From positions 1-26,776 of the forward strand of contig CAZDBA010000059.1 in assembly GCA_964503615.1 (NCBI GenBank): 26,776 nt of DNA, written 5' to 3'. Source of the DNA: CAZDBA01 sp964503615 (lineage in GTDB: Bacteria; Planctomycetota; Planctomycetia; Pirellulales; Pirellulaceae). How positions within the stretch are numbered: position 1 is the stretch's first letter; each line of letters opens with the position of its first letter. The notes beneath the pieces are model-generated. The model was not told where the DNA came from. It worked only from the letters and a program-made list of their open reading frames with translations, and made no database searches. Below, in pieces: positions 1-8,291 of this stretch. Both the position numbers and the translations under genes were made by a program.

Positions 1-95
1 TTCTCGTCGGCCACGCTGGGCGAAACCAAAACGCCGCAAACAAACAAACAAATGGCGAGATGAAATAAAGTCGTTTTGCGAGACAAGACAGTCAT
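1..95 (-). CDS. N-terminus of a secreted protein, cut by the left edge
   Basis: Read on the minus strand from the ATG at 95, 31 codons stay open to the window edge. They encode a textbook Sec signal peptide: a short basic start (MTVLSRKTT), a hydrophobic core of about 16 residues (LFHLAICLFVCGVLVS) and a small-residue cleavage region (SPSVA, then DE). An in-frame TTG at codon 4 is an alternative start. The mature protein lies outside the window, so its function cannot be stated. It is divergent from the sigma-factor gene. The call rests only on the shape of the signal peptide; a chance open frame is possible but unlikely. Confidence 0.6.
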   Translation of the reverse strand, partial: MTVLSRKTTLFHLAICLFVCGVLVSPSVADE

Positions 96-455
96 TCAAG
101 CTTTCTAAGTTTGGAGTTCAAATTTGGGTCTAACCATCTTAACTGACCAGCCACCTAAACAACGGAAAAAATGCTCGTGAAGTCAGGAATGACTTGGGCA
201 GGACGAGCGATGCCAAGCGAAGTCTTGTCTTCGTCGCAAAGTGCCTTTAGTTCGTTGACCGAATGGTGCGGCATTGGAACAAAAAAGGTGTCAAGTAAAT
301 TGACCTTTTTGCATTTTGAAATCGAAGAACTGATGAAGTGTATATTAACGCGTTTCTCGAATTCATTGAGAATTTGGTAATTGCCAAACAGTTTAAGCCA
401 AATTGCCCCATGTACAGTTGTCGCTTTTTAGAGCAATCTTGGGCATAATGGACGT
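96..455. other. Divergent intergenic region upstream of the sigma factor
   Basis: This 360-base stretch separates the left-edge secreted protein from the sigma factor. A + strand frame at 171-380 is open but has no family resemblance, no ribosome site and no coding-like composition, so I do not call it. CATAAT at 444-449 resembles a -10 element and lies only 6 bases before the ATG at 456. If it is used, the sigma-factor mRNA would be leaderless or nearly so. The sequence 17 bases upstream (TCGCTT) is a poor -35. Confidence 0.4.
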
Positions 456-1103
456 ATGTGGCCTGAGCAACAACAAACCGAAGAGCTTCTAGTGCAAGCC
501 AAGCAAGGTGACCAGTCGGCGGTCAACCGGTTGATGGAACGCCATCGGGACGCTTTGAGTCATTTGGTGCGTATGCGATTAGACCAAAAGATCTTGCAAC
601 GAGTCGATGCAAGCGATGTGGTCCAAGACGTTTTGATCGAAGCGAATCGTAGACTGCAAACCTATTTGGAGAATCCGATACTTTCGTTTCGGCTTTGGTT
701 ACGACAAATCGCTCGCGATCGGATTATCGACGCCCATCGTCGACACCGAGTATCTGCCAAGCGTAGTGTTGATCGGGAGCAAAAACTGGCTGCGCCACGC
801 GGTTACGATCAATCGTCTATACATCTGGCATCCATTTTGGGTGACAAGAATCTTACGCCTGCTGCCGGCGCGTTGCAGAAAGAGATGGCCAGGCGAGTCG
901 AAGCGGCTGTGGCTTTGTTGGATGATCGCGACAGTGAGATCATCATCATGCGTCACTACGAGCATTTGACGAATCAGGAAATTGCTCTGTCTTTGGAACT
1001 GTCTGAGCCCGCGGCCAGCATGAGGTATTTACGCGCGGTACGTCGGCTGAAAAGCATCTTACTGGACGAAAACGCGAACGACTCGTTTTCTGAGCATCGC
1101 TAG
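456..1103 (+). CDS. ECF-type sigma factor, planctomycete kinase-linked group
   Basis: A sigma-70 family factor of 215 residues. Region 2 spans about residues 15-98, including VVQDVLIEA and a basic RDRIIDAHRRH stretch that fits the -10 recognition helix. Region 4 spans about 145-203 (LLDDRDSEIIIMRHYEHLTNQEIA), with a helix-turn-helix ending in YLRAVRRLK. There is no region 1.1 or 3, as expected for extracytoplasmic-function sigmas. The acidic, serine-containing C-terminal tail is short. Only 9 bases separate its stop from the start of a Ser/Thr kinase, so the two are almost certainly co-transcribed. Planctomycetes carry many such sigma/kinase pairs, in which the kinase is thought to control the sigma factor. 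The regulon is not visible here. The start has no clear Shine-Dalgarno sequence. Confidence 0.93.
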   Translation: MWPEQQQTEELLVQAKQGDQSAVNRLMERHRDALSHLVRMRLDQKILQRVDASDVVQDVLIEANRRLQTYLENPILSFRLWLRQIARDRIIDAHRRHRVSAKRSVDREQKLAAPRGYDQSSIHLASILGDKNLTPAAGALQKEMARRVEAAVALLDDRDSEIIIMRHYEHLTNQEIALSLELSEPAASMRYLRAVRRLKSILLDENANDSFSEHR

Positions 1104-1112
1104 AGATACGCT

Positions 1113-2765
1113 ATGGAAGATTCCCAATTCGAGGATGACCCACATGAACAGGAGCTCGCGAACCTCCTGACTCAAATCGCAGATCAGATCGCCGGCGGCG
1201 TAGAAGTGGACATCAATAAGGTTTGTGATGACCATCCGGAGCTTGCCGAAGATATTCGCGAGCTGATGGGGACGATGGTCGTTACCCAGGCTGCTGGAAG
1301 CGGTTCTGTGAGTTCAGTTCCCACTGATAGTAAGTTTGCTTCGCTGGAGCTTCCTTATGAAATGGAAAAATTCGTACTGGAAGAAGAACTGGGCCGCGGC
1401 GGTATGGGCATCGTTTATCGAGCCTATCGAAAGTCAGACGGTAAATCGGTTGCGATCAAGATGCTGTTACGCGGTGAGTTTGCTTCGCCAGTTGAAAAGC
1501 AAAGATTCGAGACCGAGGTTACGGCCTCGATGCAACTCAATCACCCAAATATCGTTCCGATTTACGATTATGGTGAACACAAAGGTAACGACTATTTTTG
1601 TATGAAGCTGATTGAGGGGGAGACGCTAACTCAACGTTTGCTGCGTGGCCCTTTGACTGCCAAGCAAACCGCGCGGCTCATGTTGCAAGTCAGCGAAGCG
1701 ATTCACTATGCGCATGAACAAGGAATCCTTCATCGCGATCTGAAACCATCTAATATTTTGTTGGACGGGAACGACCGGCCCTACGTTGCCGACTTTGGTT
1801 TGGCAAAGCAATTTACTGGAGATCCCACGTTGACGCGTAGTGGCGCAATTTTGGGAACGCCATCCTACATGGCGCCGGAGCAAGCGGCGGGCCGGCGAGG
1901 GGATGTTGGAGTGATCAGCGATGTCTACAGCTTGGGAGCAATTCTCTATCACGTGCTGACTGGCCACCCACCGTTTCAAGCGGCAAGCCCTGTTGATACT
2001 TTGCTGTTGGTTTTGGAGCAAGATCCGGTTCCGCCAAGGGTCCTCAATCGGCGAGTCCATCGTAAATTGGAAATGATCACGATGCGTTGTTTGCAAAAAC
2101 CGCAGGACCTTAGGTACGAGACTGCTGAGAAGATGGCAGAAGATTTGGCTGCCGTGCTGGATAATCGTTCGATTGCGGCTCAAGAAGGACGGATTGGAAA
2201 GATCATCGTTAACGTCTTTCGGGAAACTCATCACGCATCGGTACTTGAGAATTGGGGGTTGCTATGGATTTGGCATAGTCTGGTATTGTTGATCGCGTGC
2301 GTTGGAACGAACGTTATGTACCTGATGGGGGTGGAGACGCGGTGGCTGTATTCGCTGACATGGAGCGTAGGGTTTGGAGCTTGGGGAGGCGTTTTCTGGC
2401 TGGTTCGCCGTCGCATGGGCCCGGTTACTTTTATCGAGAGGCAAGTGGCGCACGTGTGGGCGGCCAGTTTAGTGTGCGTTTTTTTACTTTTTCCCTTTGA
2501 GGGATTTTTGGGATTGCCGCTATTACGATTAGCTCCTGTTATGTGCATGGTTGCCGCGATGACGTTTTTGATTAAAGCGGGCAGTTTGTCAGGACTGTTT
2601 TATATTCAGGCTGCGGTGTTGTTTGTCACAGCTTTTTTAATGGGGCTAGTCCCCCGCTATGCTCTGATCCTTTTTGGCTTGGTCTCGTTTGGTTGTTTCT
2701 TCTTTCCGGGCGTCAAATATTATCAGCAGCGCCTGAAGACAAACAGCATGAATCCGAACGCTTGA
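1113..2765 (+). CDS. Membrane-anchored Ser/Thr protein kinase (Hanks type)
   Basis: A 550-residue kinase. An acidic N-terminal domain (1-86) ends in the DHPELAEDIRELM segment common to planctomycete kinases. The kinase domain covers about 87-352 and has every key element: glycine loop GRGGMG (94-99), ATP-binding lysine in VAIK (K116), the helix C glutamate (E135), catalytic HRDLKPSN (207-214), DFG (227-229) and APE (254-256). It is therefore predicted to be active. The C-terminal third (about 383-533) is strongly hydrophobic, with about six transmembrane segments and no extracytoplasmic sensor domain. A usual PknB-type kinase instead has one membrane helix and an outside domain. The last residues are basic and probably cytoplasmic. 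It is co-transcribed with the upstream ECF sigma factor, its likely partner or target. The signal sensed is unknown. Confidence 0.95.
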   Translation: MEDSQFEDDPHEQELANLLTQIADQIAGGVEVDINKVCDDHPELAEDIRELMGTMVVTQAAGSGSVSSVPTDSKFASLELPYEMEKFVLEEELGRGGMGIVYRAYRKSDGKSVAIKMLLRGEFASPVEKQRFETEVTASMQLNHPNIVPIYDYGEHKGNDYFCMKLIEGETLTQRLLRGPLTAKQTARLMLQVSEAIHYAHEQGILHRDLKPSNILLDGNDRPYVADFGLAKQFTGDPTLTRSGAILGTPSYMAPEQAAGRRGDVGVISDVYSLGAILYHVLTGHPPFQAASPVDTLLLVLEQDPVPPRVLNRRVHRKLEMITMRCLQKPQDLRYETAEKMAEDLAAVLDNRSIAAQEGRIGKIIVNVFRETHHASVLENWGLLWIWHSLVLLIACVGTNVMYLMGVETRWLYSLTWSVGFGAWGGVFWLVRRRMGPVTFIERQVAHVWAASLVCVFLLFPFEGFLGLPLLRLAPVMCMVAAMTFLIKAGSLSGLFYIQAAVLFVTAFLMGLVPRYALILFGLVSFGCFFFPGVKYYQQRLKTNSMNPNA

Positions 2766-2949
2766 GATTGCTGGCAATTGCACCTGAACGCAGTGGTGAA
2801 GGTTCAAAAGCTGGGCCCGAAGCGCAATATTTCGTGGGCTGTTTGGCTGTAATGAACGGCCACCGATACTCGTTCAAAAGTGCTATCAGCTGCGATCTTG
2901 AGCCAAAATTGGCTTTCCTGTACAAGTTCCCGGCTTTTGTTCTTGCCCT

Positions 2950-2979
2950 GCGCGATCGGTCGCGCGGCTAACATTTTTA
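2950..2979 (+). terminator. Possible weak terminator after the kinase gene
   Basis: A perfect 6-base-pair GC stem, GCGCGA / TCGCGC with a TCGG loop, occupies 2950-2965. A run of five T follows at 2974-2978. The 8-base gap between stem and T run makes it a poor intrinsic terminator. It may instead be a leader hairpin of the next gene. Confidence 0.3.
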
Positions 2980-2989
2980 TCTAACTGCG

Positions 2990-4621
2990 ATGGGAAACAC
3001 AGTCATGGAAGATTGTGTCAAACGAAATTTGATTCGTCAGCAGCTTGTTGTTGCACTTCTCGTAATGTTTGCGAGTGGGTTTGCGATGCCAAGATCGGCC
3101 CAAGCACAACTCCCCGATTTTCCTTACCAAGGGATCGTTGCGACTGAGGGTGCGAAAGTCTACAGCGGACCTGGCGACATGCACTATGCAACGGAGCAGC
3201 TGTCGGCTGGGGCAGTGGTCGAAGTTTATCGACACGATCCCGGTGGTTGGTGCGCGATCCGTCCGACCTCAGATAGTTTTAGTTTGCTGCCCCAATCGGC
3301 AGTTGTCATTGTGAGCAAAGATGTTGGTGAGGTGACCGAAGATGGACTCCAAGCGTGGGTCGGAACTACGCTAGGGCCAGTTGAAAACCCGCTTTGGCAA
3401 ATTAAGTTGCGATCTGGTGAGCGAGTTAAATTGCTAGGTGAAATATCCTGGCCAGAGCCCAACGGAGAATCGACCTCATGGTACCAAGTCGCTCCACCCA
3501 ACGGCGAATTTCGCTGGATTCACTTGGACGATATTAAACTTCCTGTCAAACAAGTACCCAACGAATTCGAAAACGAGAACACGATCGCCCAAACAATGGT
3601 GGGTGGCCAGTCACCGGCGGCTCGACAACAACCGGCCGCGAATCAGGGTTGGCGACCAGCAAAACAGCCCCGTACGCCCGTTCCGAATTCGGGGTCCAGC
3701 ATTCAGGTGACTTCTGGAATTCAACAAGAGGACAACCAGCAGCTGAACAGGAACATTTCAAGCTTTGACCGACTGGTGGCCAATCCAACTTCCGCTCCGG
3801 CTCGGACTCCAACTGCCGATTCGTTCGGCGCTTTTGACGAACAAGCCGACCAAAATGGCTTTGTTAGCCCACAAGTCGATCCGCAACAATTCGCAGTCCA
3901 ACCATTTACAAGCCAACAGGATTTTGCCCCTCAAAGCCCCGCTGTCTCGCAAAATATTCAGCGACCCGATCGTTTTGCAAGTGCTGATTCAGCCTTTGGA
4001 GAAGTGGGGATTGGCCAAAGTAATGGTACGGGCCGGAGTCAAACGATTCGCGAGATTCAGCCCTTGGGTTCCGCGAAACTGTCTCGTCGTCTTCGCGATT
4101 TGGATATGAGGCTATCTGCCGAGGTCGTTAAACAAGACTACGATCGTTGGCAACTACAAGACATCGGGTTGGACGTACAAAGAATCGCAAACGCTCCAGT
4201 TGATATATCTGAACGCGTTGCAGCAGAACGGTTATTGAACAAAATCAACAACTTTCGCCAAATCCAGGAGAACGCTCGCTTGGTAAAACCCGAAAACCTC
4301 AATTCAGGTCTGGGTCCCAACTCCCAAAATCTGGTTGGTACTGGGGTCGCCAACAATGGAACCACGACAGAAAACATATACGATGCCCAAGGTTGGTTGA
4401 ACGAATTGGTGCGAAACAGAGGCAGCCTCGATTCAACGTATGTACTTCAGGATGCAAATGGGCAGATCACACATCATGTTCAACCAGCGCCTGGCTTGAA
4501 CTTGCACCGCTACTTACGATCAAAGGTTGGAATCATTGGCCCCAGAGGCTTTAATCAACGACTTAGTCTTGATCATGTGGTTGCCGAGCGAATCATTGTG
4601 CTGCAAAAGCCAGCGCGTTAA
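2990..4621 (+). CDS. Secreted protein with SH3-like domains and a Gln/Asn-rich linker
   Basis: 543 residues; translation could also start at the second in-frame ATG (3005), which gives a more usual signal peptide. The signal sequence is followed by an AQA-type cleavage site near residue 39. Two SH3-like segments follow: about 46-108 (AKVYSGPGDMHY...GGWCAI) and about 120-185 (VGTTLGP...SWYQVAPP...FRWIHLDDI), patterns of bacterial SH3 domains. Residues about 190-345 are low-complexity, rich in Gln, Asn, Pro and Ser. Residues about 365-430 look helical. The last 60 residues (GIIGPRGFNQRL to the end) look like another small beta domain. Bacterial SH3 domains usually bind peptidoglycan or proteins at the cell surface, so a periplasmic or envelope role is inferred. 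No catalytic motif is seen. The function is unknown. Confidence 0.85.
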   Translation: MGNTVMEDCVKRNLIRQQLVVALLVMFASGFAMPRSAQAQLPDFPYQGIVATEGAKVYSGPGDMHYATEQLSAGAVVEVYRHDPGGWCAIRPTSDSFSLLPQSAVVIVSKDVGEVTEDGLQAWVGTTLGPVENPLWQIKLRSGERVKLLGEISWPEPNGESTSWYQVAPPNGEFRWIHLDDIKLPVKQVPNEFENENTIAQTMVGGQSPAARQQPAANQGWRPAKQPRTPVPNSGSSIQVTSGIQQEDNQQLNRNISSFDRLVANPTSAPARTPTADSFGAFDEQADQNGFVSPQVDPQQFAVQPFTSQQDFAPQSPAVSQNIQRPDRFASADSAFGEVGIGQSNGTGRSQTIREIQPLGSAKLSRRLRDLDMRLSAEVVKQDYDRWQLQDIGLDVQRIANAPVDISERVAAERLLNKINNFRQIQENARLVKPENLNSGLGPNSQNLVGTGVANNGTTTENIYDAQGWLNELVRNRGSLDSTYVLQDANGQITHHVQPAPGLNLHRYLRSKVGIIGPRGFNQRLSLDHVVAERIIVLQKPAR

Positions 4622-4653
4622 ACGCGAAATCGCTTACTCTTTACGGCAAGGCT

Positions 4654-4680
4654 GCTGGGAATGTAGTGCAATTCCCCAGC
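4654..4680. terminator. Hairpin downstream of the SH3-like gene
   Basis: GCTGGGAAT (4654-4662) pairs with ATTCCCCAGC (4671-4680) around an 8-base loop, with one unpaired C. It sits 33 bases past the stop codon. No T run follows, so it would be a factor-dependent terminator or an RNA 3'-end stabiliser rather than a classic intrinsic terminator. Confidence 0.35.
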
Positions 4681-4844
4681 GAGTTGGCACACTCAGTATT
4701 CTGATGTACTGATGCAAGTCCTTTTCTCTCCGGTAACTGCTACTTCTTTTCGAGCTCCAAATCTACCCCCAAACCGATTTTACCGCGTGTAACTTTCGGA
4801 TTTGATTATTGTGGAATCTTCCTGTTTCACTTGGCAAAAAATGA

Positions 4845-4873
4845 TTTTCAATGCTGAATGGTTTTGGTAAAAT
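4845..4873 (+). promoter_or_regulatory. Candidate sigma-70-type promoter for the TerB pair
   Basis: TTTTCA (4845-4850) and TAAAAT (4868-4873) are separated by exactly 17 bases and lie about 120 bases upstream of the first TerB-like gene. The -10 matches the consensus at 5 of 6 positions and the -35 is weak. Found by eye only. Confidence 0.35.
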
Positions 4874-4992
4874 CCAGCTTGCTGATCCTTCAAAATAAAA
4901 GAAAAAGGGATCGCGTCGAGAATTTAGTTGACCGGGACAATCCGGAGCATTATTTTCACGATTGAAACGAAAATCCTCCTGGAGCTTTTTTA

Positions 4993-5439
4993 ATGGGATT
5001 GATGGACAAACTTTTTGGCGGTCTGGATACTGGCTCGTCAAGCTTTACTACTCAAGAGGCATTTGCAGGTGTTCTGCTGGGTGCCAGCGCTTGTGACGGG
5101 CATATCGCTGAAGAAGAAGTCGGTGGCTTGGTTACCGCTTTGCTACGAATGAAACTCTATCACCGTTTTACAGACAAGCAGTTCAATCAAATGTTGAGCA
5201 AACTGCATGGAATCGTAAAGCGAAAAGGGGTTGATGTTCTTCTTGACTCATGTTGCAAAGTTCTCCCGAAAGATCTTCATCGTACGGCGTTTGCCAATGC
5301 TTGCGACATTGTTCTGGCGGATGGAATTGTTGAGCAAGACGAGAAACTCTTCATCGACAAACTTCGCGCTGGTTTGAATATCGACAACGAATCTGCCAAG
5401 ACGATCGCAGAAGTCATGATTGTCAAAAACAAAGGCTAG
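4993..5439 (+). CDS. TerB-like protein, first tandem copy
   Basis: 148 residues, about the size of a TerB/DjlA-type helical domain. It carries the two acidic signature clusters of the family: ACDGHIAEEE (33-42) and LADGIVEQDEKLFID (108-122). In TerB these acidic residues coordinate metal. There is no signal peptide or membrane helix, so it is cytoplasmic. GGAG at 4981-4984 gives a good ribosome site 8 bases before ATG. The TerB fold is linked to tellurite resistance and general stress, but no other ter gene is present here, so a tellurite role should not be assumed. It lies 87 bases upstream of a paralogue of identical length and is probably co-transcribed with it. Confidence 0.88.
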   Translation: MGLMDKLFGGLDTGSSSFTTQEAFAGVLLGASACDGHIAEEEVGGLVTALLRMKLYHRFTDKQFNQMLSKLHGIVKRKGVDVLLDSCCKVLPKDLHRTAFANACDIVLADGIVEQDEKLFIDKLRAGLNIDNESAKTIAEVMIVKNKG

Positions 5440-5526
5440 AGTGTTCAGCGACTCGCTTTCTCGCTCATCGCGTGGGGTGCCGAATGAACAGCAAGAACAA
5501 CAGCACACTAAATCAGAAAGAATTTG

Positions 5527-5973
5527 ATGGGATTATTTGATCAAGTACTCGGTGATTCGTTTCAAGAAGAACATCACTTTGGCCCTCAAGAAGGGTTCGC
5601 GGGAACGTTAATGGCCGCGTCGGCTTGCGACGGCCACTTGGCAGATGAAGAAATGCAAAGTCTGTTCACGACTTTGGCGAGAATGAAATTGTACGCCAAC
5701 GTTCCAGACCACAAGTTCCGCAGTATGCTGGACAAAATCATGGGCCTGATGAAGCGGGGTGGCCCGGAGAAATTGTTGGAACACAGTATTCCAGCCATTC
5801 CGCCAGAACTGCGAGAAACAGTATTCGCAAACGCCTGCGATATCGTGTTGGCCGATGGGATTGTTGACCCGGAAGAAAAAACGTTCATCGATAATCTGAT
5901 GTCCAAGTTGGAAATCTCAGGCGACCGTGCAATCACGATCGTTCAAGTCATGGTGGACAAGAATAAGGGCTAA
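5527..5973 (+). CDS. TerB-like protein, second tandem copy
   Basis: 148 residues from the ATG at 5527; an in-frame TTG one codon earlier is less likely. It aligns without gaps to the preceding gene and is roughly half identical, with the same acidic motifs ACDGHLADEE (33-42) and LADGIVDPEEKTFID (108-122) and a shared ending, DKNKG/VKNKG. It is a clear tandem duplicate. The strand FANACDIVLADGIV is fully conserved between the copies, whereas the N-terminal 20 residues have drifted and are His/Glu-rich here. A strong intrinsic terminator (6058-6090) closes the unit. The biochemical function is unknown; metal binding is inferred from the family. Confidence 0.88.
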   Translation: MGLFDQVLGDSFQEEHHFGPQEGFAGTLMAASACDGHLADEEMQSLFTTLARMKLYANVPDHKFRSMLDKIMGLMKRGGPEKLLEHSIPAIPPELRETVFANACDIVLADGIVDPEEKTFIDNLMSKLEISGDRAITIVQVMVDKNKG

Positions 5974-6309
5974 TCGCCTTTGTCGCTTGTATGCATTCAA
6001 CTTGCCGTCCTTGGTGGCATTTGTTGGGATGTGCAAAGTAAATTCGTTCAAAATACTAAAAACCGACTGCTTTTCGGCAGTCGGTTTTTTGTTTGTTTGG
6101 TGCTTGTACCAACCCGTAGCGTAGCGGCTTCAATTTGTTCGATCGTGAAGTAAAAGAACAGCTTGCAATACCGTCAAAACGGTCACTGGCTCGAGTTACA
6201 ACAAATATTGTCTTGTTTTCTTGTTTAGTCCATAAAAAGGATGCGGTTTCTACTTTAATCAACGAAATCTCTTTCCACTCAACTTCCTTCCATAGCTTTG
6301 CAGTAATCT
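5974..6309. other. Intergenic region containing the TerB-unit terminator
   Basis: A 336-base gap. The only clear element is the intrinsic terminator at 6058-6090. From 6091 to 6309, where the promoter of the SRPBCC gene is expected, I see no convincing -35/-10 pair, repeat or small gene. Confidence 0.6.
6058..6090 (+). terminator. Strong intrinsic terminator
   Basis: AAAAACCGACTGC pairs with GCAGTCGGTTTTT around the loop TTTTCG, and the T run continues to 6090. A-runs on the left arm mean it could also stop transcription from the other side. It ends the TerB-like unit. Confidence 0.93.
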
Positions 6310-6819
6310 ATGATCCAAATCGAGAAACACCCTGAGAGAGGGTTTGTTCTGACAACCCGGCAATTTGTGAATCGAACACGCGAGGAAGTATTCGCTTTCT
6401 TTTCTGACGCTTCACAGCTGGGCAGGATCACTCCACCATTCTTGAAGTTCAAGATCCAGACTCCTTTGCCTATCGAACTCAAAAAAGGGGCGTTGATCGA
6501 TTACAGTTTGACTCTTCGCTTTCTTCCTATTCGATGGCGGACCGAGATCAGTGCTTGGGACGCTCCCAATCGCTTTGTCGATCGACAACTGAAGGGGCCG
6601 TACAAGCTTTGGCACCACGAGCACACTTTTGAAGCGGTTGAGAATGGCACAATGGTCCATGATCGCGTTCACTACGTGGTTCCGGGTGGTGCAATCGTGC
6701 ACCGACTGTTGGTGAAGAAAGATCTAATTCGCATCTTCGAGTATCGGCGTTCTCAGATCGAAGCGATTTTGAACAACAACACAGCACCAGTTCAACTCGG
6801 TTCCTTGGCGGTCGGCTAA
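6310..6819 (+). CDS. SRPBCC-fold ligand-binding protein
   Basis: 169 residues with the START/SRPBCC (Bet v 1-like) pattern. It opens with strand FVNRTREEVFAFFSDASQLG (19-38), continues with ITPPFLKFKI, the strand DYSLTLRFLPIRWRTEISAW, then FVDRQLKGPYKLWHHEHTF and a long C-terminal helix (FEYRRSQIEAIL). This matches the family of small SRPBCC proteins often annotated as ligand-binding or as cell-division-inhibitor-like, which sometimes stand next to NAD-dependent epimerases; none is present here. It is cytoplasmic, with no signal peptide. These folds bind hydrophobic ligands in a cavity, but the ligand cannot be predicted. It stands alone, after a terminator, and probably has its own promoter. 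Confidence 0.85.
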   Translation: MIQIEKHPERGFVLTTRQFVNRTREEVFAFFSDASQLGRITPPFLKFKIQTPLPIELKKGALIDYSLTLRFLPIRWRTEISAWDAPNRFVDRQLKGPYKLWHHEHTFEAVENGTMVHDRVHYVVPGGAIVHRLLVKKDLIRIFEYRRSQIEAILNNNTAPVQLGSLAVG

Positions 6820-7130
6820 CTGTCGATGGCGCTCTGCGTTGGGCTTTCAGGGTATCGGGGCTTACGCCGAACTTTGCTAGCGACTGCATAAGGTGCGGGT
6901 CGTCTCTTAAGTTTGCGAATCTCTCTAGGTCCGAAGGGCTAAATTCATTAGCCTCTTGTATCTTTACATGACTACGGTCGTTAAAGATTCGAAGCAATCG
7001 TGCTGCTCACTCACTGGGCGAAAGTAATGGACTTCCAAGTCCCATTGATTGCAACGATCAGGATGAACTCTGGCAAGGAAGCTGGTAGGTGAGCCTGAAA
7101 ACTTATTGAACTCGATCAAGGAAAAAGAGC
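6820..7130. other. Intergenic region, no convincing gene
   Basis: A 311-base gap. Two short minus-strand frames (6964-7149, and one entering near 6997 and running on into the SRPBCC gene) read plausibly for about 50 residues each, but they lie in different phases and match nothing I recognise. They could be the remains of a frameshifted gene or chance. The right end supplies AAGGA (7118-7122), the ribosome site of the next gene. Confidence 0.5.
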
Positions 7131-8288
7131 ATGGAAGCTCGTATGGCAATCATCGTGATCGCGATCACGATCCTTTGGAGCGACTTAAGCCAACCGGTTT
7201 ATGGGCAACAACAGTTGTACCAAACCGTCACCGAAAACTTCGTGGTGACAGCCCCTGATGCACACCTTGCTCGACGTGCAGCGACGATGGCCGAGGAGTA
7301 CCGCGCCACGTTATCTGAAGAATGGCTGGGCTATGAAATTGAAACTTGGCCAGAACGATGTCCCATCACGATTGAGATCGCGCGGCACGCAGGTGGAGAA
7401 ACCAGTTTTGGGTTCGTAGGCGGCTCGCGGGACAGTTCGGTACGCGCAGTACCGATGAATTGGCAGATGAGAATTTTTGGCCCACCGGACCGGGTTCTGG
7501 ATGCTGTTCTCCCACACGAAATCACCCATACCATTTTCGCAACTCATTTCGGTCGCCCGCTTCCACGCTGGGCGGACGAAGGAGCTTGCACCACGGTTGA
7601 GCATGAAAGCGAGCGAGCCAAAAACCATCAATTGCTGATGCAGTTCCTGACCGCAAAGCCATCTCGCGGAATTCCGTTCAATCGAATGTTCACGATGAAG
7701 CAGTATCCGCACGACATCCTTCCTCTTTACGCTCAAGGGCACTCGCTGGCAAAGTTCCTAATCGGCAAAAAGGACAAACGACACTTCGTCGACTACATCG
7801 AAGCCGGATTGGAACTGGAACAAGGCCGTTCAACGGTTGCTGTCTGGGACCGAGTCACCAAAGAGTTCTACAACTACGATAATCTGTCTGAACTTCAAAT
7901 TGGCTGGCAAAGTTGGGTTCAAGCGGGTTGCCCTGACCAACCCCAAAAGGGACCGGAACAAGCCATTGCCCTAGTCGGATACGGAGCCCGATTGCAAAAC
8001 GCGGACGAACAAACCATTCCGGTTACTGAAAGAGGATCTGTGGTCAGAGCGGGAGCTGAAGCAGGTAGCTGGTACCAGCGCCAATCGAGTCCAAGCAAAC
8101 AAAACTCTCAAGTTGCAACCACCCAACCACGAGAAAGAGAAGGCTGGAGCAACAATCAAATTTCGGCACCGAGTGCAGCTCCCTATTCACCCGGTTCTGT
8201 TTCTGTACCCCAATTTAGAGCGCCCAATATTCCGACTCGTCGAAGTGCTACAATGAGTGCAAAAGACTCGAATACACTCTGGCGCTAG
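7131..8288 (+). CDS. Secreted zinc metallopeptidase, peptidase-MA-like
   Basis: 385 residues with an N-terminal signal peptide (AIIVIAITILWSDLSQPVYG, cleavage near residue 26). The zinc site is HEITH (129-133), followed by WADEGA with E150 as the probable third ligand. The short spacing (17 residues from the second His) is that of the peptidase-MA/gluzincin group. The pattern LPRWADEG after HExxH is typical of planctomycete secreted members. The catalytic glutamate E130 is present, so it should be active. Residues about 290-385 are a Ser/Pro/Gln-rich tail without a fold, possibly a flexible surface linker. AAGGA 8 bases before ATG supports this start. It is followed after 3 bases by the SecA-like gene, so the two form one transcript. 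Substrate unknown. Confidence 0.88.
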   Translation: MEARMAIIVIAITILWSDLSQPVYGQQQLYQTVTENFVVTAPDAHLARRAATMAEEYRATLSEEWLGYEIETWPERCPITIEIARHAGGETSFGFVGGSRDSSVRAVPMNWQMRIFGPPDRVLDAVLPHEITHTIFATHFGRPLPRWADEGACTTVEHESERAKNHQLLMQFLTAKPSRGIPFNRMFTMKQYPHDILPLYAQGHSLAKFLIGKKDKRHFVDYIEAGLELEQGRSTVAVWDRVTKEFYNYDNLSELQIGWQSWVQAGCPDQPQKGPEQAIALVGYGARLQNADEQTIPVTERGSVVRAGAEAGSWYQRQSSPSKQNSQVATTQPREREGWSNNQISAPSAAPYSPGSVSVPQFRAPNIPTRRSATMSAKDSNTLWR

Positions 8289-8291
8289 AAT

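Larger units (their letters stand above)
4622..4992. other. Intergenic region with a hairpin and a promoter candidate
   Basis: This 371-base gap holds no convincing gene. Near its left end a hairpin follows the SH3-like gene (4654-4680), and in the middle lies a sigma-70-like promoter candidate (4845-4873). The leader sequence from about 4880 to the TerB-like gene is AT-rich. Both elements are listed separately. Confidence 0.6.

Noticed and set aside
171..380. Open frame of 69 codons on the + strand near the left end
   Set aside because: No ribosome site, no family resemblance and no coding-like composition; the real secreted gene is on the other strand.
2693..2971. 92-codon + frame overlapping the kinase end
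   Set aside because: It lies partly in the kinase in another frame and has no recognisable domain or ribosome site.
5248..5508. Minus-strand frames opposite the TerB genes
   Set aside because: Shadows of the TerB coding sequence on the opposite strand; no independent signal.
6548..7149. Two minus-strand frames that could be the halves of a frameshifted gene
   Set aside because: They read plausibly for about 50 residues each, but the frames differ, one continues inside the SRPBCC gene, and no family is recognised. Chance is as likely as a pseudogene.
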